Shown here in pieces: positions 26,092 to 35,200 of a DNA stretch of 64,000 nucleotides. This DNA comes from Acidithiobacillus ferruginosus (GTDB lineage: Bacteria; Pseudomonadota; Gammaproteobacteria; Acidithiobacillales; Acidithiobacillaceae): contig NZ_JABBDR010000167.1 of NCBI RefSeq assembly GCF_018854495.1, positions 13,258 through 77,257 of the forward strand, in the 5' to 3' direction. A program made the translations under genes and the position numbers. Each line of letters begins with the position of its first letter. The stretch's first letter is position 1. The notes beneath the pieces are model-generated. The model did no database searches, was not told where the DNA came from, and worked only from the letters and a program-made list of their open reading frames with translations.

Positions 26092-27729
26092 ATGAAAGAT
26101 CGCGTAACACCCAACCATTTTCAGGAGCTGACGACCATCTATGAGGTGAGTAAGGTGCTCAGCTCTTCCATGGATCTTGAACACACCCTGAACGATGTTC
26201 TAAAGACGCTGGAAAGCCATCTGCATATCTCACCGTCCATGATCGTATTGCGCATGAACGAGGAAATAGTGGGGGTAATCGCGGCCACAGGGTTGTCCGT
26301 TGCGGAAATAGAACGGGGGCGTTATCGGTTAGGGGAGGGGATGATCGGCAAGATCATGCGTGCCGGCATGCCGATAGTGATTCCTGATGTCTCTCAGGAA
26401 CCGGCTTTTCTGCACCGCGCCTTTGAACCGGAGATCAGTCAGCGCTTGCATGCCTTTGTAGGGGTGCCGATCAAGGTGGGATATGAGTGTATCGGTGTGC
26501 TCGCCATCTATCGCAGTGAGCGACACAAGGGCGTGAGTTTCCGTTCCGATGTCCGCTTGTTGCAGATGATCGCCAATCTGGTGGGACAGACCGTTAATCT
26601 GCATCAGGGTATCTCGGCGGAACGAAACCGTCTTTTGCAGGAAAAGCATCGTCTGCAGAAGGAGTTACAGAAGCGCTACAGCATCAAGAACGTCATCGGC
26701 AACAGCCGGGCCATGCAGGCGGTATTCGCCGATGTGCATCAGGCGGCACCGGGCAAGGCGACCGTGTTGCTGCGCGGTGAGTCGGGCACCGGCAAGGAAG
26801 TCATCGCCCGCGCCATTCATTATCTCAGCCCCCGTCGCGACAAAGCCTTTGTTTCGCTCAATTGCGCGGCGCTCCCGGAAAGCATTCTCGAGTCAGAACT
26901 CTTCGGACATGAGCGCGGCGCGTTTACCGGCGCCACCCAGGAGCGCAAAGGGCGCTTTGAACTGGCAGATGGCGGCACGCTGTTTCTCGATGAGATCGGC
27001 GATATCTCTCCGGCTTTTCAGGCCAAGCTCTTACGGGTGTTACAGGAGCGTGAATTCGAGCGGGTAGGCGGAACTCAGACCCGGCGGGTCAATGTGCGCA
27101 TTATCACTGCCACCAATCGCAATCTCGAAGAGGCGGTGAGCAAGGGCGAGTTCCGCGCCGATCTGTACTACCGGATCAATGTCGTCAGTATTTTCTTGCC
27201 CCCACTGCGGGAGCGTCGTGAGGACATTCCCGCCCTGATCGAGCACTTCCTTACCCGTTACAACGCGGAGAACCAGCGCAAACTGAGCCTCACCCCGGAA
27301 GCCTTGCAAACCATGGTGTCCTGCTACTGGCCGGGTAACGTGCGGGAATTGGAAAACTGCGTCGAACGCACCGCCACCATGATGCGCGGCGATATCATCC
27401 GCAATCTGGACGTGCCCTGTCAGCGCAATCAGTGCCTGTCCATGGCCTTGCGGCCGCTGGAAGGGAGTCATCCCATCGTCACCATGAAGCTGTCGAGCGG
27501 CGGGAGTGTTCCGCCTCCTGCAACACCTGATGTGGAGGAGCAAGTGGCGGATGCATCCGGGGCTGGTGACGGGGAAGGTTCCTTGCCTTTGTCGGAGCGG
27601 GATCGCCTGATCCAGGCCATGGACCGCTGTGGCTGGGTACAAGCCAAAGCTGCCCGTTTATTGGGGACGACCACCCGCAAACTCGGTTATGCCCTCAATA
27701 AGCATGGCGTAGAAGTTAAAAAACTCTAA
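26092..27729 (+). CDS. nifA: Nif-specific sigma-54 activator NifA (oxygen-sensitive type)
   Basis: A 545-residue enhancer-binding protein that turns on nif promoters. It has a GAF domain (residues about 20-165), an AAA+ domain (about 195-430) with Walker [15 protein letters not shown] and Walker B TLFLDEIG, and a Fis-type HTH at the C-terminus ([18 protein letters not shown]). The complete cysteine signature C411-x11-C423-x19-C443-x4-C448 at the AAA+ end and linker is that of oxygen/redox-sensitive NifA proteins that work without NifL, and no nifL is in the window. ATG 26092 is the start that matches the family N-terminus; the open frame extends further upstream within draG. The 324-base gap after it holds only the nifB promoter. 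Confidence 0.96.
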   Translation: MKDRVTPNHFQELTTIYEVSKVLSSSMDLEHTLNDVLKTLESHLHISPSMIVLRMNEEIVGVIAATGLSVAEIERGRYRLGEGMIGKIMRAGMPIVIPDVSQEPAFLHRAFEPEISQRLHAFVGVPIKVGYECIGVLAIYRSERHKGVSFRSDVRLLQMIANLVGQTVNLHQGISAERNRLLQEKHRLQKELQKRYSIKNVIGNSRAMQAVFADVHQAAPGKATVLLRGESGTGKEVIARAIHYLSPRRDKAFVSLNCAALPESILESELFGHERGAFTGATQERKGRFELADGGTLFLDEIGDISPAFQAKLLRVLQEREFERVGGTQTRRVNVRIITATNRNLEEAVSKGEFRADLYYRINVVSIFLPPLRERREDIPALIEHFLTRYNAENQRKLSLTPEALQTMVSCYWPGNVRELENCVERTATMMRGDIIRNLDVPCQRNQCLSMALRPLEGSHPIVTMKLSSGGSVPPPATPDVEEQVADASGAGDGEGSLPLSERDRLIQAMDRCGWVQAKAARLLGTTTRKLGYALNKHGVEVKKL

Positions 27730-27826
27730 ACCGGAAACGCTCAACCGGGGGCGGCGAACGCTCCCCCCATCCCCACCTTGCTTACCGTCTTTCGTGCTTG
27801 CCCTGCTATTTTTACCCCTCCCCATT

Positions 27827-27842
27827 TGTCCGGTTTTCGACA
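27827..27842. promoter_or_regulatory. NifA upstream activator sequence for nifB
   Basis: TGT-CCGGTTTTCG-ACA, exact TGT-N10-ACA, centred about 128 bases before the predicted nifB transcription start. Confidence 0.78.
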
Positions 27843-27936
27843 ATTTTTGCCGCAGTGCGGAAAACGCACGTCATGTTATCGACAAAGCACCGGATGGTTT
27901 TAATCTAATATCTTGAAAAACAAAGGCGGCATATGC

Positions 27937-27952
27937 TGGCATCACTTTTGCT
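27937..27952 (+). promoter_or_regulatory. Sigma-54 promoter of the nifB unit
   Basis: TGGCATCACTTTTGCT-type element: GG at 27938-27939 and GC at 27950-27951 separated by 10 bases. Predicted start near 27963, about 90 bases before nifB. Upstream of it, GC-rich inverted repeats at 27747-27768 after nifA are not followed by a T run. Confidence 0.87.
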
Positions 27953-28053
27953 AAAGGTAATGCAAGCGTCAGCTTCTTAGGAGCAAGCCGATACATCCAT
28001 GAGGCGCGCGGTTTTCCATCGTTCACTGAAGATCCGTATGGAGGATTACGCCC

Positions 28054-29622
28054 ATGGCATCCCAAATAATTTCTCTTTCCAGTATTGCCACACCCAATAA
28101 CGGGGTGGATCTGGATGAGATCATGCAGCAGAAGGCAGAACACCAAGGTTGTGGTACGAGCGGTGGTTCCGGCAAGGCCAGTTGTGGCACCGGAGCGGGG
28201 CAGGGAGATCTGGCACCGGAGATATGGGAAAAGGTCAAGAATCACCCCTGCTATAGCGAAGAAGCGCATCATCATTACGCCCGTATGCATGTTGCGGTGG
28301 CGCCCGCCTGCAATATCCAATGCAATTACTGTAACCGCAAATATGACTGCGCCAACGAAAGTCGGCCGGGTGTCGTCAGTGAAAAACTGACGCCGGAGCA
28401 AGCGGCTAAAAAGGTGCTGGCCGTGGCTTCCACCATTCCGCAAATGACGGTGTTGGGTATTGCTGGTCCGGGTGATCCCCTGGCCAACCCCGAGAAAACT
28501 TTCAAGACCTTTGAACTGATCTCGAAAACAGCGCCGGATATCAAGCTCTGCCTGTCCACCAATGGCCTGGCACTCCCTGACCATGTGGATACCATTGCCG
28601 GCTTTAATGTGGATCACGTCACCATCACCATCAATATGGTGGATGCGGATGTGGGCGCGCTGATCTATCCCTGGATTTATTACAAAAACAAGCGGTACAA
28701 GGGGCGTGAAGCGGCGCAGATACTCACCGACCGGCAAATGCAGGGACTGGAAATGCTGACCGAGCGCGGCATTCTCTGTAAGGTGAATTCGGTCATGATC
28801 CCCGGCATCAATGATCACCATCTCGTGGAAGTCAACCGGGCAGTCAAGAGCCGCGGCGCTTTCCTTCACAACATCATGCCCCTGATTTCCGCCCCGGAAC
28901 ATGGCACCGTTTTCGGCTTGAACGGCCAGCGCGGCCCGACCGCGCAGGAACTAAAGGCCCTGCAGGACAGTTGCGAAGGCGAAATGAACATGATGCGCCA
29001 CTGTCGGCAATGCCGGGCGGACGCCGTGGGTCTGCTGGGTGAAGATCGTTCGGCAGAATTCACGACCGAAGCCGTCATGGCGATGGATGTGGAATATGAC
29101 CTGGAATCGCGCAAGGCCTATCAGTCGCTGGTGGAGCAGGAACGTCAGGCGACGGCGGACGCCAAGCGGGCGGAACTGGAAACCCTGGCCGGCGAGCAAT
29201 CCGATGTCAAAATTCTCATCGCGGTGGCGACCAAGGGCAGCGGGCGGGTCAATGAGCACTTCGGTCATGCCACCGAGTTTCAGATTTATGAGGCGAGTGC
29301 GTCCGGGGCGAAGTTTGTCGGCCACCGTCGCGTGGACCTCTATTGCCAGGGCGGTTATGGCGAAGAGGAAGCCCTGGAAACCACCATCATCCGCGCGATC
29401 AACGATTGTACGGCAGTTTTTGTGGCCAAGATCGGTGGCTGTCCGAAAGCCTCGCTGGAGGCGGCCGGAATCGATGCGGTGGATCGCTACGCTTTTGAAT
29501 ATATCGAGCAGTCAGTCATCGCCTACTATCGGGATTATCTCGATAACATCCGTAGCGGGGCCATTGTCCATGGCCAGCGCGGGGATGCGGAGATCCGGCA
29601 GGGCGCGTACATCGCTGCATAA
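28054..29622 (+). CDS. nifB: FeMo-co precursor synthase NifB (radical SAM, NifX-like tail)
   Basis: A 522-residue enzyme that fuses two [4Fe-4S] units with a SAM-derived carbon into NifB-co, the first committed FeMo-co step. The radical-SAM motif is CNIQCNYC (C-x3-C-x2-C) near residue 88, with additional cluster cysteines in the N-terminal [12 protein letters not shown] region and in [11 protein letters not shown]. Residues about 385-500 form the NifX-like carrier domain ([16 protein letters not shown]), as in most proteobacterial NifB. It heads a long plus-strand operon. Confidence 0.97.
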   Translation: MASQIISLSSIATPNNGVDLDEIMQQKAEHQGCGTSGGSGKASCGTGAGQGDLAPEIWEKVKNHPCYSEEAHHHYARMHVAVAPACNIQCNYCNRKYDCANESRPGVVSEKLTPEQAAKKVLAVASTIPQMTVLGIAGPGDPLANPEKTFKTFELISKTAPDIKLCLSTNGLALPDHVDTIAGFNVDHVTITINMVDADVGALIYPWIYYKNKRYKGREAAQILTDRQMQGLEMLTERGILCKVNSVMIPGINDHHLVEVNRAVKSRGAFLHNIMPLISAPEHGTVFGLNGQRGPTAQELKALQDSCEGEMNMMRHCRQCRADAVGLLGEDRSAEFTTEAVMAMDVEYDLESRKAYQSLVEQERQATADAKRAELETLAGEQSDVKILIAVATKGSGRVNEHFGHATEFQIYEASASGAKFVGHRRVDLYCQGGYGEEEALETTIIRAINDCTAVFVAKIGGCPKASLEAAGIDAVDRYAFEYIEQSVIAYYRDYLDNIRSGAIVHGQRGDAEIRQGAYIAA

Positions 29623-29671
29623 GGTTATCGGGGGAGATCTCCTCCCCCATTTTGTAAAAAGGAGAAACATC

Positions 29672-29890
29672 ATGGCTTTTAAAATCGTTAGTTCCCAATG
29701 CACCAGTTGTTCGGCCTGTGAACCGGAATGTCCGAATATGGCGATTTCCGAAAAGAATGGCACCTTTGTGATCGATCCAGCCAAGTGTACAGAATGCATA
29801 AATTATTTCGATGAACCGCAGTGTGTGGCGGTATGTCCGGTGGACGACACCTGCATCATTGATAACAACTATCCCCGTTACGTCGCTTAG
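29672..29890 (+). CDS. fdxN: 2[4Fe-4S] ferredoxin FdxN
   Basis: A 72-residue bacterial ferredoxin with cluster motifs [11 protein letters not shown] and a second set with a long insert ([17 protein letters not shown]), as in nif-linked FdxN proteins. AAGGAG lies upstream of ATG 29672. FdxN supplies electrons to NifB for FeMo-co synthesis and in some species to nitrogenase. It lies 49 bases after nifB and 9 bases before iscA2. Confidence 0.93.
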   Translation: MAFKIVSSQCTSCSACEPECPNMAISEKNGTFVIDPAKCTECINYFDEPQCVAVCPVDDTCIIDNNYPRYVA

Positions 29891-29899
29891 GAGTCTGTC

Positions 29900-30235
29900 A
29901 TGGAACTCACCTTTACGCCTAAAGCGGAACGCTTTATCCAGCGGATGATTACCTTTGGCGGAGGAAATGCCGCCAGTGCTTTTCGCCTTGCGGTAAAGCC
30001 AGGCGGGTGCTCCGGCCTCTCTTACGATTTTCGCATTGTCGACGCGGCGGAGCCCGGCGATGTGGCCATCACCAGCAATGGCATTCCGGTACTGCTGGAA
30101 CAGAAGAGTGTCCCTTTTCTCAACGGAGTCGTCGTCGATTGCGAGGACAGCCTGATGAATACCGGGTTGGTCTTTACCAATCCCAATGCGGCGGCCAGTT
30201 GTGGTTGCGGAACGTCATTTACACCCAAGGAATAA
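29900..30235 (+). CDS. A-type Fe-S carrier, second nif-linked IscA/HesB
   Basis: A 111-residue A-type protein with conserved cysteines in PGGCSGLSYDF and the C-terminal CGCGTSF. It differs clearly from the copy at 11844-12212, so it is not a recent duplication. Its position right after fdxN suggests Fe-S supply for NifB or for the ferredoxins of this operon. Confidence 0.9.
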   Translation: MELTFTPKAERFIQRMITFGGGNAASAFRLAVKPGGCSGLSYDFRIVDAAEPGDVAITSNGIPVLLEQKSVPFLNGVVVDCEDSLMNTGLVFTNPNAAASCGCGTSFTPKE

Positions 30236-30275
30236 AGCCGGGTCCCGGAAACGGTGAGACGGGAGGGAGGAAAAC

Positions 30276-30506
30276 ATGGAAACCTGGATCGTTCATCATA
30301 CGAATACGACTATCCATCGTTGCGCAGCGAATACAGCAGCACTCCCCCCGCATCTCGACGATATCGATTTCTGCGGTGCGGAGATCTTTACGCGCATACC
30401 CGCGAGGGAGCAGCGTCATCTCGCACAGGCTTACAGCAGTTATGCCTGCTGTGAGGAATGTGAGGCGGCTCTGCTCCATCCCCTGAAGCATAGGGGTGCG
30501 GCATGA
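30276..30506 (+). CDS. Small Cys/His-rich protein of unknown function
   Basis: A 76-residue protein, not recognised. Cysteines at 16, 33, 58, 59 and 62 (CC-x2-C near the C-terminus) and paired histidines at 7-8 suggest metal or cluster binding. GGGAGG lies 5 bases before the ATG, and the stop overlaps the next gene by 4 bases (ATGA), so it is a real operon member. Confidence 0.75.
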   Translation: METWIVHHTNTTIHRCAANTAALPPHLDDIDFCGAEIFTRIPAREQRHLAQAYSSYACCEECEAALLHPLKHRGAA

Positions 30507-31015
30507 GCAATATCTGGGACGATGAATGGTTGAACCGCCGCTATTACGAAGGCCTGTTGCCAGAAGCAGCGGAACGGCATCTGCATCTTGCTGCGCGCTC
30601 CTATGCGGACGAAGTCTGTGCCGAAGATCACCTGATGGATGCCATCGCCATCGCGCCCGAACACATGGTCGTTTATCTGGGTTTATACAAATTTTATTTC
30701 TATAAGGGGCGGCTGCGCGAGGCGCTGGCTACGGCCCGCATCTGTCTGCAGCGCAGCGCCGCGGAATTGGGTATTGATCCGGACTGGCGCAAGGTAAGGG
30801 AGCGGCAGGCGGACTTTGGCAGTTTTGATGCTCCGCAGGCGCGCTTCTATATGTTCGTGCTGAAAGCCTATGGTTACCTGCATTTGCGTCTGGGTCACCT
30901 GGCTACGGGCAGCAAAATCATGGACAAACTCATCGAATTGGACCCGACGGATAAAATACAGGCCCGGGTACTGCTGGAAGTCCTGCAAAAAAAAGAGGAA
31001 GACGACGATGAGTGA
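30503..31015 (+). CDS. TPR-like nif-operon protein
   Basis: A 170-residue soluble helical protein with a TPR-type pattern (APEHMVVYLGLYKFYFYKGR and the C-terminal GYLHLRLGHLATGSKIMDKL). It starts in the 4-base overlap with the preceding gene and overlaps the LRV gene by 8 bases. TPR proteins serve as binding platforms; a chaperone-like role for a nitrogenase component is possible but not shown. Confidence 0.8.
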   Translation: MSNIWDDEWLNRRYYEGLLPEAAERHLHLAARSYADEVCAEDHLMDAIAIAPEHMVVYLGLYKFYFYKGRLREALATARICLQRSAAELGIDPDWRKVRERQADFGSFDAPQARFYMFVLKAYGYLHLRLGHLATGSKIMDKLIELDPTDKIQARVLLEVLQKKEEDDDE

Positions 31016-31799
31016 TCCGGACGAGGCCATTGACTGGCAGGGCTGCGCCGTCTCCTGTGAAGCCTGCCCTGAGCGCGGGATCCCAGGGCTGAAGTGCGAA
31101 CCGTTGCATGCCTGTATGCATGATCGTTACGCCAAAAGGGTGGATCGCTTTTTTCGCTGGAATCCGCAGATCGCCAAGGATTATCTGCAACACGGCTACT
31201 TTGAGGTGCGGGCCTGCGCTGCGCGTTATGCGGATATCTTTCATCTGCCGGCACTCATGAACGATCCGGACGAAACCGTGCGCTGGGCAGTAGCGCAGCG
31301 GCTTCCGCAACGCTATCTGCTGCGGATGATCCACGATCCGCATCGGGAAGTGCGTATCCGGGTAGCTGCGCGGCTGGATGAACGTAACCTGCCTGCCATG
31401 ATGCACGATGCGGATTATTACGTGCGCCTGGAAGTGGTGCGTCGCCTGCCCAAAGGTCTATTGCCGCTCATGATGCATGATTCCGATGTGGAGGTCCGGC
31501 GGGTTGTGGCCAAACGCATCGGCGTGGATGCCCTGGTCAAAATGCTGCAGGACGACGACCCCGGGGTCCGTCTGGATGCCATTGAACGGGTACCGGTGTC
31601 GATCCTTTCCACGCTGATTGACGATGCGGACTGGCGTATCCGCTACGAGGTGGCGGCGCGCGGGAGCCGGGAAGCGGTAATCCGCCTGTTGGCAGACGAG
31701 GATTATGAGGTGCGTCGTTGCGCCGCAGAACGCTTGGGGAAAGGCGAACCGTTTTCCAGGCAACGATTGCCAGGGGAGGATGAATTATGGCCGGTATGA
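31008..31799 (+). CDS. Leucine-rich-repeat-variant (LRV) Fe-S protein
   Basis: A 263-residue protein. The N-terminus carries a cysteine cluster (C-x3-C-x2-C in CAVSCEAC, then KCEPLHAC) expected to hold a [4Fe-4S] cluster. The rest is a run of about eight 24-residue LRV repeats (for example DPHREVRIRVAARLDERNL and DPGVRLDAIERVP). This is the architecture of the LRV Fe-S protein described from the Azotobacter nif region. Function unknown; start and stop overlap both neighbours (8 and 13 bases). Confidence 0.9.
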   Translation: MSDPDEAIDWQGCAVSCEACPERGIPGLKCEPLHACMHDRYAKRVDRFFRWNPQIAKDYLQHGYFEVRACAARYADIFHLPALMNDPDETVRWAVAQRLPQRYLLRMIHDPHREVRIRVAARLDERNLPAMMHDADYYVRLEVVRRLPKGLLPLMMHDSDVEVRRVVAKRIGVDALVKMLQDDDPGVRLDAIERVPVSILSTLIDDADWRIRYEVAARGSREAVIRLLADEDYEVRRCAAERLGKGEPFSRQRLPGEDELWPV

Positions 31800-32089
31800 G
31801 CAGAGATAGCGCGACCGTCGAGCTTGGCGCAGAACCCGAGTTCAATTATGGGGATAAAGTCCGTTCCCGCAAGCATGTGAAAAATGACGGGACATTCACC
31901 GGTGCGGAAATTGGCGAGGTGATTGTTACCAAAGGCGATGTCGGTTTTATCATCAGTATCGGCACCTATTTGCAACAATTTTATATTTATGGCGTGGATT
32001 TTTATGAGCGTGGTCATCTGGTCGGCATGAAGGGCCGTGAACTGGAATTGATCGAATACAATCCGAGTCAGGAGGAGAAAATCTCATGA
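31787..32089 (+). CDS. nifZ: NifZ-domain protein (first)
   Basis: A 100-residue protein with the NifZ domain (FNYGDKVRSRKHVKNDGTF, then EVIVTKGDVGFI and FYIYGVDF). NifZ assists formation of the second P-cluster in the MoFe protein. GGGGAGGA lies 6 bases before ATG 31787. Azotobacter NifZ is longer (about 160 residues); here the equivalent seems divided over two adjacent genes. Confidence 0.92.
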   Translation: MAGMSRDSATVELGAEPEFNYGDKVRSRKHVKNDGTFTGAEIGEVIVTKGDVGFIISIGTYLQQFYIYGVDFYERGHLVGMKGRELELIEYNPSQEEKIS

Positions 32090-32340
32090 TGGATCTGCGT
32101 CCTCCCCGATTTGATTGGGGTCTCAGGGTATTGGCTGGCGATGATATTTTTAATGATGGGACGTATCCGGGGGAGGCCGAAGGGGCCTTGCTGGTAGCCA
32201 AGGACAGTCCGGGAGAAATCGTGCGGGTAGGACATCATGAAGAGAGCAACACGCCCCTCTACCTCGTGGAGTTTGCCAACGGTATGGTGGTGGGTTGTCT
32301 GGAAGAGGAAATTCTACCCGTCGAAGGGCCGAAGCCATGA
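32086..32340 (+). CDS. NifZ-domain protein (second)
   Basis: An 84-residue protein also of NifZ type (FDWGLRVLAGDDIFNDGTYP, then LYLVEFANGMVVGCLEEE). It overlaps the first NifZ gene by 4 bases and nifS2 by 4 bases. The two NifZ-type proteins are only distantly alike, so a split of a longer two-part NifZ or an old duplication are both possible. Confidence 0.85.
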   Translation: MMDLRPPRFDWGLRVLAGDDIFNDGTYPGEAEGALLVAKDSPGEIVRVGHHEESNTPLYLVEFANGMVVGCLEEEILPVEGPKP

Positions 32341-33518
32341 ACATGACGCGCAGCATTTATCTCGATAATAATGCGACAACGGCCTTGGCACCGGCGGCAC
32401 TGGACGCCATGTTGCCCTATTTATCCACAGAATATGCCAATCCTTCCAGTGCCTCCGAAGCGGGTGTAAGCGTCAAGAAAGCGTTGGGTGAGGCGCGGGT
32501 CGCGGTGGCCAAATTGTTGGGCTCCTCACCTGCGGAACTGATTTTTACCAGTGGCGCGACGGAGAGCAATCATACGGCGATCCTGGGCGCGCTCTCCCTG
32601 ACCAAAGGCAAACGCCATCTGATTACCAGCCAGGTGGAACACCCCTCCGTACTTTTGATGTGTCAGCATCTGGAACGTCTCGGAATAGAGGTAAGTTACC
32701 TGCCGGTGGATGAAGAGGGGCGCCTGGACCTGGAAGACCTGCGCATAGCCTTGCGTCCGGATACCGCCCTGGTTTCGCTGATGTGGGCAAACAATGAAAC
32801 CGGTGTGCTCTTTCCTGTTGTTGAAGCGGCTGCCATGGCGCATGACGCGGGGGCTTTTTTCCATACGGATGCGACCCAGGTGCTTGGCAAGCTGTCTGTG
32901 AATGCCGCCGCTTCCGGCGTGGATTTTTTATCCTGCTCGGCACATAAGATTCATGGCCCCAAGGGCGTTGGGGCACTGTTCGTCCGCAAAGGCATTGCCT
33001 TACCACCCTTGTTTCATGGTCATCAGGAACGGGGACGGCGGGGCGGTACCGAGAATGTTCCTGCCATTGCCGGTTTTGCGGCCGCTGCCCGTCTGCTCAC
33101 CAATATCGAACACGAGGCGCATTACCTGCGGGAATTGCGTGATCATTTTGAACAAGGTCTGTTGGCGTTCATGCCCTGCGCGCGGATCCATGGGCAGGAA
33201 GCCGAGCGTTTACCCAATACCAGCAATGTCGGGTTTATCGCACTCGACGGTGAAGAACTGCTCTATCGCCTGGAGCAGGAGGGCATTACGGCTGCAGCCG
33301 GTGCCGCTTGTGCTGCTGGCGGGCAGGAACCTTCCCATGTGCTTACGGCCATGGGTTTTTCTAAAACCGCGGTGCTGTCCTCGCTGCGTTTCTCCTTTGG
33401 CCGCCAGAACCGGTCGGAGGATGTGGAGCGGCTGCTCCGTGTATTGCCAGGCATCCTGCTGGGCATGATGGACATGCCACCGGTGAAGGCCGGAGTCCCG
33501 ATTTCTTGCGCACCATAA
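32337..33518 (+). CDS. Second NifS-type cysteine desulfurase
   Basis: A 393-residue PLP-dependent desulfurase. It has the PLP lysine in SCSAHKIHGPKGVGAL and a catalytic cysteine in AGAACAAGGQEPSHVL, which differs from the SGSACTSGS loop of the first NifS. It starts in the ATGA overlap with the preceding gene. It probably gives sulfur to NifB or the local A-type carrier; no nifU accompanies it. Confidence 0.92.
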   Translation: MNMTRSIYLDNNATTALAPAALDAMLPYLSTEYANPSSASEAGVSVKKALGEARVAVAKLLGSSPAELIFTSGATESNHTAILGALSLTKGKRHLITSQVEHPSVLLMCQHLERLGIEVSYLPVDEEGRLDLEDLRIALRPDTALVSLMWANNETGVLFPVVEAAAMAHDAGAFFHTDATQVLGKLSVNAAASGVDFLSCSAHKIHGPKGVGALFVRKGIALPPLFHGHQERGRRGGTENVPAIAGFAAAARLLTNIEHEAHYLRELRDHFEQGLLAFMPCARIHGQEAERLPNTSNVGFIALDGEELLYRLEQEGITAAAGAACAAGGQEPSHVLTAMGFSKTAVLSSLRFSFGRQNRSEDVERLLRVLPGILLGMMDMPPVKAGVPISCAP

Positions 33519-33533
33519 AATAAGGAATACCCC

Positions 33534-33743
33534 ATGAAGGTGATGATTCGTAAAAACGCCGCTGGTGAGTTGACGGCGTATGTGCCCAAGAAAGACCTTG
33601 AGGAACCGATTACCGAGTGTCAGAAGCCGGAACTGTGGGGCGGGGTGGTGACGCTGGCGAACGGCTGGCGCCTGGAATTGCCGGAGATGCCCGGTGATAC
33701 CCGTCTGCCTATTACCGTAGAAGCGCGTCGATTGGAGGGCTGA
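33534..33743 (+). CDS. nifT: NifT/FixU family protein
   Basis: A 69-residue protein matching NifT/FixU (MKVMIRKNAAGELTAYVPKKD, then LWGGVVTLANGWRLELP). It is a constant small member of nif clusters with no settled function. It follows nifS2 by 15 bases with AAGGAAT-type ribosome site upstream. Confidence 0.9.
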   Translation: MKVMIRKNAAGELTAYVPKKDLEEPITECQKPELWGGVVTLANGWRLELPEMPGDTRLPITVEARRLEG

Positions 33744-33747
33744 GAGG

Positions 33748-34020
33748 ATGGAACTCACTGACGAAGATCTCGCGGTGCTTTTTGATCTGGGCCGAAATGC
33801 CTGCCGGTCTGGTGAGGGTATCCTGCCTGTTTTGCGTACCCGCTTCCCCGGACTCCCCATCACCCAATGTCCCGCCGGCGATGTCAACGACGAGCCCTTC
33901 CGTACCGGCGAATATTTTGACCTGCATTGGTTGGATACCCGCGACCATTGTCCGAAAATCACGTCCGATTCCCAGGTGGCAACCGGCCTGTTGCTGGCCA
34001 TGCATCGGAGTACGACATGA
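33748..34020 (+). CDS. Small nif-cluster protein, DUF6129-like
   Basis: A 90-residue protein resembling, from memory, the DUF6129 family of nif clusters (long helix, then RTRFPGLPITQCPAGDVND and a C-terminal ATGLLLAM). It is 4 bases after nifT and couples to the next gene through an ATGA overlap. Function unknown. Confidence 0.7.
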   Translation: MELTDEDLAVLFDLGRNACRSGEGILPVLRTRFPGLPITQCPAGDVNDEPFRTGEYFDLHWLDTRDHCPKITSDSQVATGLLLAMHRSTT

Positions 34021-35159
34021 CTGCGCTGGAAATCCCACTCTCGGACCCGGACATCAGCACCAGCGAACTGGAGGCCGTAGAGGCGGTATTGCGTTCCACC
34101 CGCATCAGCGCGGGGGAACAAGTGGAGGCCTTCGAAGCGGCCTTTGCTGCCTATCACGGGCGGCGCTATGCCGTCGCCGTCGCCAGTCCGACTCTGGCGT
34201 TGATGCTCTGTCTGCGCGCCTACGAACTCAGGGGGGGCGATGAAGTCATTCTCTCGCCTTATAGCTGGTGGCAGATCGGGCATGCCCTCGCGTGGTACGG
34301 GGTTCAGCCGGTATTCGCGGATATCGACTACTACTCCGGCACGATCTCCCCCAAAGGGGCTGAGACCCTGATCACGGAGAAAACCGGGGCGATCCTCGCC
34401 GGTAATACCAAGGGGCATCCCGCCTTCTGGCAGGAACTGCGCACGATGGCCAACGAAAATGGCCTGATTCTGCTGGAAGATTCGACGGAGGCCATCGGCT
34501 CCCGTTATCAGGACAAACTGGTCGGTAGCTTCGGAGACAGCGCTATTTTTGCCTTTGCCCAGCCCTCTGCCCTGGTCTGTGGTGAAGGTGCCATGATCGT
34601 CACGGACGATACCGAAACCGTCAGCCGTCTGCGCCAATATCGCGCGCGGGGCATCAGTGATCGGGGCTCGGTGGTGGCGCCTACTCGTCCACCCCTGCAG
34701 GCAGAAATGAGCGATATCCAGGCCACCATAGGGCTGGTCCAGCTTGCCCGTCTGGACGGTATTCTGCAACGCCGACAGCAGGTGGAAGCACTCTACTTTG
34801 AGTACATGAAGTCCTTTGAAGGAATCAAGGATCCCTACCATGGGCCGGATGCCACCGCGGTGCACTGGTTTGTATACGAAGTACATCTTGGTACCCGGTT
34901 CAGCCGTAGCAGTCGGGATGCCATCGTCACCGATCTCCGCGCCCAGGGTATCGAGGCGGCCTCTTACTGCCTGCCCATGCACACCCAATCCTATTATCGC
35001 GAGCGCGGCGGCGGTCACTGCCCGACCGCCGTGCGGGTGTCCGACCGCACCCTGATCCTGCCTTTTCACCCGCGTCTGGGAGAAGAGGAGATCGCCTTTA
35101 TCATCGAAACCTTGAAGGATGCATCCGTTAATGTGGGTGCTGGTGCTGCCATTTATTAG
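34017..35159 (+). CDS. DegT/DnrJ/EryC1-fold protein lacking the PLP lysine
   Basis: A 380-residue protein of the sugar aminotransferase fold (RISAGEQVEAFEAAFAAYHG start, LEDSTEAIGSRY for the pyridine-N aspartate region). The segment that normally reads FSF-x3-K-x4-GEGG reads FAFAQPSALVCGEGAMI: the Schiff-base lysine position is serine 184. It therefore should not work as a normal transaminase; a dehydratase-type or binding role is possible. Start at ATG 34017 overlaps the previous gene; a sugar pathway is not present nearby, only nif genes. Confidence 0.85.
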   Translation: MTALEIPLSDPDISTSELEAVEAVLRSTRISAGEQVEAFEAAFAAYHGRRYAVAVASPTLALMLCLRAYELRGGDEVILSPYSWWQIGHALAWYGVQPVFADIDYYSGTISPKGAETLITEKTGAILAGNTKGHPAFWQELRTMANENGLILLEDSTEAIGSRYQDKLVGSFGDSAIFAFAQPSALVCGEGAMIVTDDTETVSRLRQYRARGISDRGSVVAPTRPPLQAEMSDIQATIGLVQLARLDGILQRRQQVEALYFEYMKSFEGIKDPYHGPDATAVHWFVYEVHLGTRFSRSSRDAIVTDLRAQGIEAASYCLPMHTQSYYRERGGGHCPTAVRVSDRTLILPFHPRLGEEEIAFIIETLKDASVNVGAGAAIY

Positions 35160-35200
35160 TGTGTTGTTTTTACGTTTATTTTCATAGAGGAGAAGATTGA

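Noticed and set aside
27747-27768. G/C inverted repeat after nifA as a terminator
   Set aside because: Stem is imperfect and no T run follows; read-through into the nifB promoter region cannot be excluded.
27871-27886. A second NifA-like site upstream of nifB
   Set aside because: TGT and ACA are only 5 bases apart here, not 10, so it does not fit the palindrome.
33210-35069. A 619-codon minus-strand frame opposite nifS2, nifT and the DegT-like gene
   Set aside because: It crosses four coupled plus-strand genes with clear families and has no domain of its own.
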